Source: Pseudidiomarina mangrovi
GTDB taxonomy: Bacteria > Pseudomonadota > Gammaproteobacteria > Enterobacterales > Alteromonadaceae
Length of the DNA: 51,330 bases
Direction of reading: 5' to 3'
Assembly: GCF_003999375.1 (NCBI RefSeq)
Contig: NZ_RJLC01000001.1
Span: 1 to 51,330 of the forward strand
This document shows, piece by piece, positions 8,413 through 16,579 of this stretch; position 1 is the stretch's first letter; every line of letters begins with the position of its first letter. A model generated the notes under the pieces. That model did no database searches. It was not told the DNA's origin and saw only the letters and a list, made by a program, of their open reading frames with translations. Position numbers and translations under genes: made by a program.

Positions 8413-9738
8413 ATGTTTCTACCGCAAGAGATTATTCGTGCCAAGCGTGACGGTCGCAGTTTAACCAAGCAGCAAATCGACTTTTTTGTCGCCGGCATTA
8501 CCGACAATAGTATTACAGAGAGCCAGATTTCGGCTTTCGCCATGGCCGTATTTTTTCAAGGTATGAGTGCCGATGAGCGCGTAGCTTTGACGCTGGCGAT
8601 GCGTGACTCTGGTGATGTCATGGATTGGCGTGGCCTTGATTTAGATGGTCCGGTGGTGGACAAACATTCTACCGGCGGTGTCGGCGATGTGGTTAGCCTG
8701 ATGCTTGGCCCTATTGTTGCTGCGTGTGGTGGTTATGTACCGATGATTTCAGGGCGTGGTTTGGGCCACACCGGTGGTACCTTGGATAAGTTTGAAGCGA
8801 TTCCAGGCTATAAAGCCAAACCCTCCAATGAGTTGTTTCAACGCGTGGTGAAGCAAGTAGGAGTGGCGATTATTGGTCAAACTGGGCGTCTCGCACCTGC
8901 CGATTCGCGTTTTTATGCCACCCGTGACATCACCGCAACGGTTGAATCGATTCCGTTAATTACTGCCTCAATACTTTCGAAAAAGCTCGCCGCTGGTTTG
9001 GATGCGCTCGTGCTTGACGTTAAAACTGGCAACGGCGCCATGATGACTGAGCATCAACAAGCCATTGAATTAGCACAGAGTCTCGTTACTGTCGCTAATG
9101 GTTCTGGGTTGAAGACTTCAGCGCTGCTTACTGACATGAATGAGGTACTTGCCTATTCTGCCGGTAATTCCATTGAAGTTCATGAAGCTATTCGGTTTTT
9201 ATGTGGCCACCAGCAAGCGCCACGGTTGCGCGAAGTGACCATAAGCTTAGCCGCAGAAATGCTCTATCGAAGCGGTTTAGCCAGCTCTGTAGGCGGCGCT
9301 CGTGTGCAGGCTGAGCAGGCTCTCGATAGTGGCCGTGCCGCTGAAAAGTTTGCGCAAATGGTTAGTGCTTTAGATGGTCCCAATGATTTGTTGACGGCTT
9401 ACCAGAAACATCTACCGTTGGCACCTATAGTCCGCCCTGTTCTTGCCCCGCGCAGTGGTTATGTAAATACTGTCGACACCCGAGCTTTAGGCTTGGCGGT
9501 GGTGGCGTTAGGTGGTGGTCGTCGCACCAGTGCTGATAGCTTAGATTATGGTGTTGGCTTGGACCAAGTTGTGGGTTGTGGCGCAAAAATGGATGAGCAA
9601 TCACCGTTGGCAATGATTTATGCGCGTACTGAAGAACAATGGCAACAAGCCGCCGAACAGCTTCTTAGCAGCTTTGTGATTGCTGACCATAAACCTACTG
9701 AACGTCCGGTCATTTATGGACAAGTAGCATTAGATTAG
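8413..9738 (+). CDS. deoA: Thymidine phosphorylase
   Basis: DeoA phosphorolyses thymidine and deoxyuridine to the base and deoxyribose-1-phosphate, feeding DeoB and DeoC. The 441-residue protein has the signature VDKHSTGGVGD in the phosphate-binding region, GRGLGHTGGTLDK, and VKTGNGAMM. This is the full-length bacterial family (E. coli 440). The ATG follows the deoC stop directly, so translation is likely coupled. Confidence 0.97.
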   Translation: MFLPQEIIRAKRDGRSLTKQQIDFFVAGITDNSITESQISAFAMAVFFQGMSADERVALTLAMRDSGDVMDWRGLDLDGPVVDKHSTGGVGDVVSLMLGPIVAACGGYVPMISGRGLGHTGGTLDKFEAIPGYKAKPSNELFQRVVKQVGVAIIGQTGRLAPADSRFYATRDITATVESIPLITASILSKKLAAGLDALVLDVKTGNGAMMTEHQQAIELAQSLVTVANGSGLKTSALLTDMNEVLAYSAGNSIEVHEAIRFLCGHQQAPRLREVTISLAAEMLYRSGLASSVGGARVQAEQALDSGRAAEKFAQMVSALDGPNDLLTAYQKHLPLAPIVRPVLAPRSGYVNTVDTRALGLAVVALGGGRRTSADSLDYGVGLDQVVGCGAKMDEQSPLAMIYARTEEQWQQAAEQLLSSFVIADHKPTERPVIYGQVALD

Positions 9739-9776
9739 ATCGTGCAGCAGGTTTTTTTGAGTGAGGTACTAGGGTT

Positions 9777-11003
9777 ATGGCACGAGTCATTATTGTAGTG
9801 TTAGATTCGTTTGGTATTGGTGCCGCAGCCGATGCCGAAAAATTTGGTGATGTTGGTGCCGATACCTTTGGTCATATCGCCCAGGAAGCTGCCGAAGGGC
9901 GTGCAGAAGTGGGTCGAACAGGGCCATTGTTTATACCGAACTTGATCCAATTCGGTTTGGCTGAAGCCTATTATGGTGCAACCAATGAATACCCTATAGG
10001 TATCCAGCCGGCGGCGGAATTAAGCGGTCGTTTTGGCTGGGCGCAAGAATTATCGTCGGGCAAAGATACCCCGTCTGGCCACTGGGAAATGGCGGGTGTA
10101 CCGGTGTTATTTGACTGGGGTTATTTTCTTGAGCCACAGAATTCATTTCCAGATACTTTACTTGATGCGATTGTTGCAAAGGCCAATCTACCCGGCTACC
10201 TGGGTAATTGTCATGCATCAGGAACCACCATCATTGCCGAACTGGGTGAAGAACATATCCGCACCGGTAAGCCAATTTTCTATACATCGGCCGACTCAGT
10301 ATTTCAGATAGCTTGCCATGAGCAAAGCTTTGGGCTTGAGCGCTTGTACCACCTGTGCGAAATCGTGCGTGAATTGCTTGACCCATACAATATAGGGCGC
10401 GTCATAGCTCGTCCATTTAGCGGTACCGATGCAGGCTCTTTTAAGCGCACAGGAAATCGCCGCGATTATGCAGTTAAACCGCCGGCACCGACGGTTTTAG
10501 ATAAACTTGTCGAAGCTGGAGGTGAAGTTATTAGTATTGGCAAGATTGCCGATATTTTTGCCCATCAAGGCATCACTAAACAGTTAAAAGCAACAGGTAT
10601 ACCCGGGTTAGTAGAGTTAACCTTAACGCAGCTAAAAGAAGCACCCGACAACAGTATTATATTTACCAATTTAGTCGATTTTGATAGTGACTACGGACAT
10701 CGCCGCGATGTGAGCGGTTATGCTGCGGCGTTAGAGTTATTTGATCAACTACTGCCACAACTCAAGGCCGCTATGCAAGCTGATGATATGTTGATACTGA
10801 CCGCCGACCATGGCTGTGATCCGACCTGGCCAGGCACTGATCACACTCGCGAATATGTGCCAGTACTCGCTTTTGGCGCCAACATTGAGCCTGGCTCTAT
10901 GGGACGACGAGAAACCTTCGCGGATATAGGTCAAACAGTAGCTCAATGGCTAAACCTTGAACCGCTTGACTATGGTAAAAGCTTTCTAACTGAGTCGATT
11001 TAA
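9777..11003 (+). CDS. deoB: Phosphopentomutase
   Basis: DeoB interconverts (deoxy)ribose-1-phosphate and -5-phosphate. The alkaline-phosphatase-superfamily metal site is visible at the N terminus (VVLDSFGIG, Asp10) and C terminus (DYGHRRD and [10 protein letters not shown]). The phosphorylated threonine is in KDTPSGHWE (Thr98). At 408 residues it matches E. coli (407). A 38-nt gap separates it from deoA, the largest within the operon. Confidence 0.97.
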   Translation: MARVIIVVLDSFGIGAAADAEKFGDVGADTFGHIAQEAAEGRAEVGRTGPLFIPNLIQFGLAEAYYGATNEYPIGIQPAAELSGRFGWAQELSSGKDTPSGHWEMAGVPVLFDWGYFLEPQNSFPDTLLDAIVAKANLPGYLGNCHASGTTIIAELGEEHIRTGKPIFYTSADSVFQIACHEQSFGLERLYHLCEIVRELLDPYNIGRVIARPFSGTDAGSFKRTGNRRDYAVKPPAPTVLDKLVEAGGEVISIGKIADIFAHQGITKQLKATGIPGLVELTLTQLKEAPDNSIIFTNLVDFDSDYGHRRDVSGYAAALELFDQLLPQLKAAMQADDMLILTADHGCDPTWPGTDHTREYVPVLAFGANIEPGSMGRRETFADIGQTVAQWLNLEPLDYGKSFLTESI

Positions 11004-11005
11004 TC

Positions 11006-11710
11006 ATGACAACACCGCACATTCATGCAGCCGACGATGCATTTGCGCCAATTTGTTTGCTACCAGGCGATCCACTGCGTGCTGAATTTATTGCAACTTC
11101 ATTTCTGACCGATGCCAAGCAAGTAACCAATGTACGCAATATGTTGGGCTTTACGGGTACCTACAAAGGAGTGCCTGTGTCTGTCATGGGTAGTGGTATG
11201 GGCATACCATCTTGCTCAATTTACGCCACCGAGTTGGTGCGTTTTTATGGCGTCAAGCAACTTGTCCGCGTCGGTAGTTGCGGTGCAGTACAAGCGGATA
11301 TCAAGCTTCACGATATCATTTTAGCGCAGGGCGCTAGTACAGACTCGGGCGTAAATCGCCAACGCTTTAATGGCTTCGATTTTGCTGCGCTTGCTGATTT
11401 TGGCTTGTTAAGAAAAGTGGTGGAGCAAGCTGAAAAAACAGATCTCAACGTGCGCGTGGGTAATGTATTCTCGGCTGATCTTTTTTATCAAGACAATAAA
11501 TCACTGCTGGAATTATTGCGCAAGCATGGCATTCTCGGTGTCGAGATGGAAGCTGCCGGATTGTACGGAGTTGCCGCTGAACATGGTGTTGCTGCGCTGA
11601 CAGTGCTTACTGTTTCTGATCATATCGCCCGTGGTGAGGCCATGAGTACGAGTGAACGCCAAATAGGTTTTCGAGATATGGTCCAATTGGTCCTAAACGC
11701 TCTTATTTAA
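11006..11710 (+). CDS. deoD: Purine nucleoside phosphorylase (DeoD type)
   Basis: The hexameric DeoD enzyme phosphorolyses purine (deoxy)nucleosides. The 234-residue protein has the family segments GSGMGIPSCSIYATEL, VRVGSCGA and TVSDHIARGE, which contains the catalytic aspartate, plus an EMEAAGLYGVAA ribose-binding segment. It starts two bases after the deoB stop and is the last gene of the salvage operon. No clear terminator follows in the next 180 nt. Confidence 0.97.
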   Translation: MTTPHIHAADDAFAPICLLPGDPLRAEFIATSFLTDAKQVTNVRNMLGFTGTYKGVPVSVMGSGMGIPSCSIYATELVRFYGVKQLVRVGSCGAVQADIKLHDIILAQGASTDSGVNRQRFNGFDFAALADFGLLRKVVEQAEKTDLNVRVGNVFSADLFYQDNKSLLELLRKHGILGVEMEAAGLYGVAAEHGVAALTVLTVSDHIARGEAMSTSERQIGFRDMVQLVLNALI

Positions 11711-11728
11711 TGGTTAAAAAACACATTA

Positions 11729-11746
11729 TTGGATAACTTTATCTAA
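11729..11746. promoter_or_regulatory. 18-bp imperfect palindrome upstream of the nitrite reductase cassette
   Basis: TTGGATAACTTTATCTAA matches its own reverse complement at 7 of 9 pairs. It lies 143 nt before the cytochrome c start codon, in the only non-coding stretch between deoD and the cassette (11711-11889). It is not a good FNR/DNR box (TTGATNNNNATCAA), so the regulator is unknown. The same gap also holds weak -10-like sequences (TATAAC, TATAGT) that I cannot rank. Confidence 0.35.
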
Positions 11747-11889
11747 TTCGAAATTAAACTTTATCCCCCGGTAATAGAGGCTATAACATGAAAGGAGTAG
11801 TCTCTACATACCCCCTCATTTCACCGCTAAAAACCCTATTTTCCGCTAATCTATAGTCATCAAATAAAGCTTCGAATAGGGGTATTAAG

Positions 11890-12285
11890 ATGACTAAAGT
11901 TAATAAAATTAAATCGGGCATGTTTGTTAGCGTAGCTACTGCGCTTGCATTGTTTAGCGGTGTCGCTCAGGCAGATATGGGTGCTTCGGTTTATCAAAAG
12001 CATTGCATGGCATGTCATCAAGCAAACGGCCAAGGCATGGCTGGGGTATTCCCGCCTCTTTCAGGTAATTCAAATATCACCGATAAGCCTGACTATATGG
12101 CTGAAACAATCATTAAAGGTAAGTCAGGCAAAATCACTGTTAGCGGAACTGAGTACAACGGCATGATGCCGCCCATGGGATACATGAGCGATGCCGATAT
12201 AGCTGCGGTTGTAAATTACGTGAATGAGAAGTTTGCTGGCGGCAGCAAAACTCTCACAGCCAAAGAAGTTAAAGCGATTCGTTAA
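11890..12285 (+). CDS. Periplasmic class I c-type cytochrome, putative NirK electron donor
   Basis: The 131-residue protein has a signal peptide cut near AQAD (residue 28), one heme motif CMACH (Cys39, Cys42, His43), and a likely axial methionine in GMMPPMGYM. This is the layout of small monoheme cytochromes of the c551/c552 kind. It is 31 nt upstream of nirK, has a GGGG-rich ribosome binding site, and probably passes electrons to the reductase. That role is inferred from position. It could also serve a terminal oxidase. Confidence 0.88.
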   Translation: MTKVNKIKSGMFVSVATALALFSGVAQADMGASVYQKHCMACHQANGQGMAGVFPPLSGNSNITDKPDYMAETIIKGKSGKITVSGTEYNGMMPPMGYMSDADIAAVVNYVNEKFAGGSKTLTAKEVKAIR

Positions 12286-12316
12286 TTAATAATGGGTTAT
12301 TACCTGGAGAAGCATC

Positions 12317-13468
12317 ATGAAAAACTTTGTTAAAAATGCAGTTGCAAGCGCGTTATTAGTCTCTATTGCCGGTTTACCAGCAATCGTTGATGCAAACGTT
12401 CCGCTTAAGCATGACAGTGAGTACGTAATTGACGGTAAAATTTACGGTATGCCAAAAGCTAGGATTTACCGTGAAGATTACAACGGTCCAGCCGTTGTTG
12501 GTGACTATGTGACTATGGTTCCATACCTTGCTGAGCTCGATTATGAAGGTAATAAAGAGCATGAAGTGCGCATGGACGTGTTTTCACAAAAAGTAGAGGT
12601 GGCGCCAGGTGTTAGCTACAACGCATGGACATTCGGTGGCAGTGTTCCGGGGCCAGTACTTCACGTGCGCGAAGGCGACCGTGTAGTCTTCAAAATGAAA
12701 AATCGTTCCACCGAAGAAGTGGTGATCACTAAGCCGTTTAAAGGAGCCGCGCCATACTACAGTCAGGTGGCCCAAAACCAATTGCAAAAACATGAGCCTG
12801 TTATAGCGCCAATGCCGCATTCTATGGATTTCCATAGCGGTACCGTAGCTGCTAACGATAAGTGGGCTACTATCGCTCCGGGTGAAACTATTGAGTTTGA
12901 ATGGATTGCCAACTACGCAGGTACTTACATGTACCACTGTGGCACTTCAAGTGTGCTGATGCACACAGCTATGGGTCAATATGGTGCTGTTGTTGTATCA
13001 CCAAAAGAAGGTTACCCAACTGACGAAGACGTTGATCAGGAATTCGTTATTGTACAATCAGAACTGTACCTTGCGGAAATGGACGACAGCTTCATTTACG
13101 ATCATACAGCCGCATTGGCACGTGACCCAAGCCACGTCGTATTTAACGGCCATGTATCAGCATTGAGCGAGAATCCGCTGAAATCAAATGCTGGTGACCG
13201 TGTACGTATTCACTTCTTAAATGCTGGTCCATCAGGTACATCAAGCTTCCACGTAATCGGAGCAATTTTTGACCGGGTATGGGCTGAAGGTGACCCACGT
13301 AACACTTGGTATGGTATGCAAACTGTGCTGCTGGGCGCGAGTAGTAGCGCTACTGTAGAGTTTATCGTGCCAGAAGAAGGTGTGTACAAGTTGGTTGACC
13401 ATGAATTTGCTGATGCTGAACGTGGTGCTGCAGGTGCCTTGTACGCAGGCCCTCGTAAAATCAAGTAA
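12317..13468 (+). CDS. nirK: Copper-containing nitrite reductase (NirK, AniA-like) with altered type 1 copper axial position
   Basis: NirK reduces nitrite to nitric oxide in the periplasm. The 383-residue protein has a signal peptide (cut near residue 26) and two cupredoxin domains. Type 2 copper ligands His173, His207 and His362 are present, as are catalytic Asp171 (HSMDFH) and His312 (SSFHVIG). For type 1 copper, His168, Cys208 and His216 are in place, but the axial methionine position (Cys-x7-His-x4-Met in AniA) is Gln221; Met219 lies two residues earlier. There is also an insert of roughly 30-35 residues (about 132-166) before HSMDFH. The order cytochrome-nirK-nirV-sco supports a nitrite reductase. 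A divergent multicopper oxidase-like activity cannot be excluded. Confidence 0.88.
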   Translation: MKNFVKNAVASALLVSIAGLPAIVDANVPLKHDSEYVIDGKIYGMPKARIYREDYNGPAVVGDYVTMVPYLAELDYEGNKEHEVRMDVFSQKVEVAPGVSYNAWTFGGSVPGPVLHVREGDRVVFKMKNRSTEEVVITKPFKGAAPYYSQVAQNQLQKHEPVIAPMPHSMDFHSGTVAANDKWATIAPGETIEFEWIANYAGTYMYHCGTSSVLMHTAMGQYGAVVVSPKEGYPTDEDVDQEFVIVQSELYLAEMDDSFIYDHTAALARDPSHVVFNGHVSALSENPLKSNAGDRVRIHFLNAGPSGTSSFHVIGAIFDRVWAEGDPRNTWYGMQTVLLGASSSATVEFIVPEEGVYKLVDHEFADAERGAAGALYAGPRKIK

Positions 13469-13481
13469 TTGAGGCAATAAA

Positions 13482-14222
13482 ATGACTAAGTGGCTGAGTG
13501 CTATGAGTTTATTGGTTATAGCTGGTGCGAATGCAGATCCGGTAATTATTCCAGCCGGCGAATATAAGCCCGCTGTATTGTTGGATGAATCCGTTGATTC
13601 AGTGGTTATGCCAGCATTTAAGCTCGACCCAACACCAGTCATTTATGCAGATTACTTGGTGTTTACGCAAGCCAATAAAAACTGGCGGCGAGATAATATC
13701 GCCGCCGTATTTCACGATGGAAATTATTTAAGTGATTGGCCAAGCGCAGACACCATTCCCGCCAAACGCGCCGATTCAGCAATTACTCAAGTGTCTTGGT
13801 TTGCCGCGCGGGCATATTGCTCGGCCCAAGGAGGGCGTTTACCAACACTCGACGAGTGGGAATACGCCTCGAATTATTACTTGCAGCAACAAGGCCTAAG
13901 TGACAAAGCTTATGCACAGTTGCTGTTTGGTCGCCATAGCAATCCGACTGCCTACGCTAAGCAGTCAATTGGTCATGATGCGGAACAGCTCATGCATATG
14001 CATGACCGCGTAAACGAATGGGTAGAAGATTTTCAGTTACTGCTAACAAACGGTGATGATACTGATTTGTTGGCTGGCTCTTGTGGCGATAGTGCGCGGT
14101 TTCTGACTGATTATGGTGATGCGAGCTATGCGACTTTTTTCCGTTATCAGACTCGTAGTAACTATCGCGCCCAAAGCACAACAAGCACACTGGGCTTCCG
14201 TTGTGCATACGATATGGAGTAA
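13482..14222 (+). CDS. nirV: NirV-like SUMF1/FGE-sulfatase domain protein
   Basis: This exported 246-residue protein (signal peptide about residues 1-18) has the FGE-sulfatase fold segments VSWFAARAYCSAQGGRLPT, a W-E-Y motif, VNEWVED and a C-terminal LGFRC. NirV proteins of this family are commonly encoded next to nirK; their function is not settled. The paired active-site cysteines of true formylglycine-generating enzymes, which lie in the R-x-x-x-x-C region near the C terminus, are not seen: the segment RYQTRSNYRAQS has none. It is therefore unlikely to oxidise a sulfatase cysteine. It sits 13 nt after nirK and 6 nt before the SCO gene. Confidence 0.8.
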   Translation: MTKWLSAMSLLVIAGANADPVIIPAGEYKPAVLLDESVDSVVMPAFKLDPTPVIYADYLVFTQANKNWRRDNIAAVFHDGNYLSDWPSADTIPAKRADSAITQVSWFAARAYCSAQGGRLPTLDEWEYASNYYLQQQGLSDKAYAQLLFGRHSNPTAYAKQSIGHDAEQLMHMHDRVNEWVEDFQLLLTNGDDTDLLAGSCGDSARFLTDYGDASYATFFRYQTRSNYRAQSTTSTLGFRCAYDME

Positions 14223-14228
14223 CGAACA

Positions 14229-14870
14229 ATGAACAAATTAAATTTGGCATTCGCAGCTATTTGCTTAATATCCGGTTCTGCATATGGGCAAGATCACAGC
14301 CAACATAGTCATCACGATCACAACAATCACACCACGTTGAGTGCTGAAAAAGTGAGCCAGGACGACTCTATTTATCATTTAGATGGTAAATGGCAGAGCC
14401 ACACCGGTGAAACCTTAACCCTCGCTGACCTGCAGGGGCAGCCGGTTGTAATTTCGATGATTTACGGCAGTTGCACTACCGCGTGCCCAGTCCTTGTGAA
14501 TGATGCGCGGCGGGTTTTCGAGGCATTGCCCGAACGATACCAATCCCATGTGAAGTTGGTTATGGTTAGCTTTGATGAAGACCGTGACACACCAGTATCG
14601 CTGGCCCAATATGCTGATAAATATGGGCTTGGTGATGATGTCTGGACATTTTTGCACGGTGATGACAACACCATTCGAGCACTGGCAACCTTATTAGGAG
14701 TGCGCTATCGCAAGCGTTCAGACGGTGATTTTGATCACAGCAATCTCGTTACCGTGCTTGATACACGAGGGCGCATTGTACAGCGCATCGAAGGGCTGAA
14801 TCGCCCTGTAGAAGACGCAGTAGCGGCGCTAATTAAGGTGATTGATGATAATCATTTGCTGCATCACTAA
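14229..14870 (+). CDS. SCO1/SenC-family copper chaperone
   Basis: SCO proteins deliver copper to, or maintain thiols in, copper enzymes. The thioredoxin-fold protein (213 residues) has the copper-binding CTTAC motif (Cys82, Cys86) and the distal histidine in DFDHSN (His170), plus a signal peptide ending near residue 20. The mature N terminus is unusually histidine-rich (HSQHSHHDHNNH), a possible extra copper-binding tail. Being last in the nirK operon, it probably metallates NirK rather than cytochrome oxidase. That is inference, since no oxidase genes are nearby. Confidence 0.9.
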   Translation: MNKLNLAFAAICLISGSAYGQDHSQHSHHDHNNHTTLSAEKVSQDDSIYHLDGKWQSHTGETLTLADLQGQPVVISMIYGSCTTACPVLVNDARRVFEALPERYQSHVKLVMVSFDEDRDTPVSLAQYADKYGLGDDVWTFLHGDDNTIRALATLLGVRYRKRSDGDFDHSNLVTVLDTRGRIVQRIEGLNRPVEDAVAALIKVIDDNHLLHH

Positions 14871-14897
14871 TTGGCCTTAGTCAGAATTGAGTTAATC

Positions 14898-14944
14898 ATA
14901 CAAAAGTGCCGCGAATTCGGTTAGAATTCGCGGCACTTTTGTAT
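14898..14944. terminator. Long bidirectional-type stem-loop between the nir cassette and prfC
   Basis: A perfect 21-bp inverted repeat runs from ATACAAAAGTGCCGC to its complement around a 5-nt GGTTA loop. A-rich sequence stands on the left flank and a T-run on the right. It lies 28 nt after the SCO stop and 36 nt before prfC, so it should end the nir transcript and may also attenuate transcription into prfC. Confidence 0.85.
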
Positions 14945-14979
14945 TCAATTCTGTTCTTCTAGGTAAAAAGAGTCCACGC

Positions 14980-16575
14980 ATGTCAGAACTGACTAAATCA
15001 ATTGCAAAGGAAGTGGCCAAACGTCGCACCTTTGCGATCATCTCGCACCCGGATGCCGGTAAAACCACCATCACGGAAAAAGTGCTATTGCATGGACAAA
15101 TTTTGCAAAAGGCCGGTACCGTCAAGGGTAAAAAGTCGGGGCAGCATGCTAAATCTGATTGGATGGAAATGGAAAAGGAACGTGGTATTTCGGTCACCAC
15201 CTCGGTGATGCAGTTCCCCTATCGCAATGCCTTGGTTAACTTATTGGATACCCCGGGCCACGAAGATTTCTCTGAGGACACCTATCGCACCTTGACTGCG
15301 GTTGATTCCTGCTTGATGGTGATTGATGGCGCCAAAGGTGTTGAAGATCGAACCATTAAATTGATGGAGGTCACACGTTTACGTGACACCCCCATTATCA
15401 CCTTTATGAATAAATTAGATCGCGATATTCGTGATCCCATCGAATTGCTCGATGAAGTTGAGAATGTCCTCAAGATCATGTGCGCGCCTATTACTTGGCC
15501 AATCGGCTCGGGTAAGAACTTTAAAGGTGTCTATCATTTACTCAAAGACCAAGTGATTTTCTACAAATCAGGGCAGGGCCATCGTATTCAAGAGGTCGAT
15601 GTCATTGACGGCTTAAACAATCCGTTGCTGGATCAGCGCCTTGGCCACTACGCCGATGAATTACGCGGGCAAATTGAATTAGTTCAGGGCGCCTCCAATG
15701 ACTTTGATCGTGAGTTATTCTTATCCGGTGATTTAACGCCGGTATTTTTCGGTACTGCATTGGGTAATTTTGGCGTTGACCATATGCTTGATGGTCTGGT
15801 GGACTGGGCGCCATCACCATTACCGCGGGAAACTGACCAAGGTGTCGAAATCACTGCTGAGCAACCCAACTTTTCTGGCTTTATTTTCAAAATTCAAGCC
15901 AATATGGATCCCAAGCACCGTGATCGTGTCGCGTTTATGCGTATCGTTTCGGGTCAGTATGAAAAAGGTATGAAGATGCACCAAGTGCGGCTGGGAAAAG
16001 AGGTGCGTATTGCCGATGCGCTGACCTTCTTAGCCGGCGACCGTGAACATGTTGAAGAAGCGTTTCCGGGCGATATTATTGGTCTGCACAATCACGGCAC
16101 GATTCAAATTGGTGATACTTTTACCGGCGGTGACAGTTTTAAATTCACCGGTATTCCGAATTTTGCCCCAGAACTGTTCCGCCGCATTCGCTTAAAAGAT
16201 CCGCTGAAACAAAAGCAGCTACTGAAGGGCTTAGTACAGCTCTCAGAAGAGGGCGCCGTTCAGGTCTTTCGGCCGCTTAGCAACAATGATTTGATTGTTG
16301 GTGCTGTGGGTGTGCTGCAGTTTGATGTGGTGGTACACCGCTTGAAATCTGAATATAACGTTGAGGCTATTTACGAAAATATCAACGTAGCTACCGCGCG
16401 TTGGGTCAGTGCCAAGGACCCGCGTAAACTCGATGAGTTTCAGCGCAAGGCGGAGAGCAACTTAGCTCTTGATGGCGGTGATAATTTGACCTACATAGCA
16501 CCAACTATGGTTAATCTCAATCTGGCCATTGAGCGCTACCCAGATATTACCTTCACCCATACGCGCGAGCACTAA
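14980..16575 (+). CDS. prfC: Peptide chain release factor 3 (RF3)
   Basis: RF3 is the GTPase that recycles RF1 and RF2 after peptide release. The 531-residue protein (E. coli 529) carries G1 [10 protein letters not shown]3 DTPGHEDF and G4 MNKLDR, then the EF-G-like domain 2 and the RF3-specific C-terminal domain. Placement of prfC before a TatD nuclease recalls the E. coli prfC/yjjV region. The start is at the ATG after an AGGTAAAAAGAG ribosome binding region. Confidence 0.98.
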   Translation: MSELTKSIAKEVAKRRTFAIISHPDAGKTTITEKVLLHGQILQKAGTVKGKKSGQHAKSDWMEMEKERGISVTTSVMQFPYRNALVNLLDTPGHEDFSEDTYRTLTAVDSCLMVIDGAKGVEDRTIKLMEVTRLRDTPIITFMNKLDRDIRDPIELLDEVENVLKIMCAPITWPIGSGKNFKGVYHLLKDQVIFYKSGQGHRIQEVDVIDGLNNPLLDQRLGHYADELRGQIELVQGASNDFDRELFLSGDLTPVFFGTALGNFGVDHMLDGLVDWAPSPLPRETDQGVEITAEQPNFSGFIFKIQANMDPKHRDRVAFMRIVSGQYEKGMKMHQVRLGKEVRIADALTFLAGDREHVEEAFPGDIIGLHNHGTIQIGDTFTGGDSFKFTGIPNFAPELFRRIRLKDPLKQKQLLKGLVQLSEEGAVQVFRPLSNNDLIVGAVGVLQFDVVVHRLKSEYNVEAIYENINVATARWVSAKDPRKLDEFQRKAESNLALDGGDNLTYIAPTMVNLNLAIERYPDITFTHTREH

Positions 16576-16579
16576 CGCA

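Noticed and set aside
11711-11889. FNR/DNR box before the nirK cassette
   Set aside because: No TTGATNNNNATCAA match; only a half-site ATCAA near 11860 and an unrelated palindrome at 11729.
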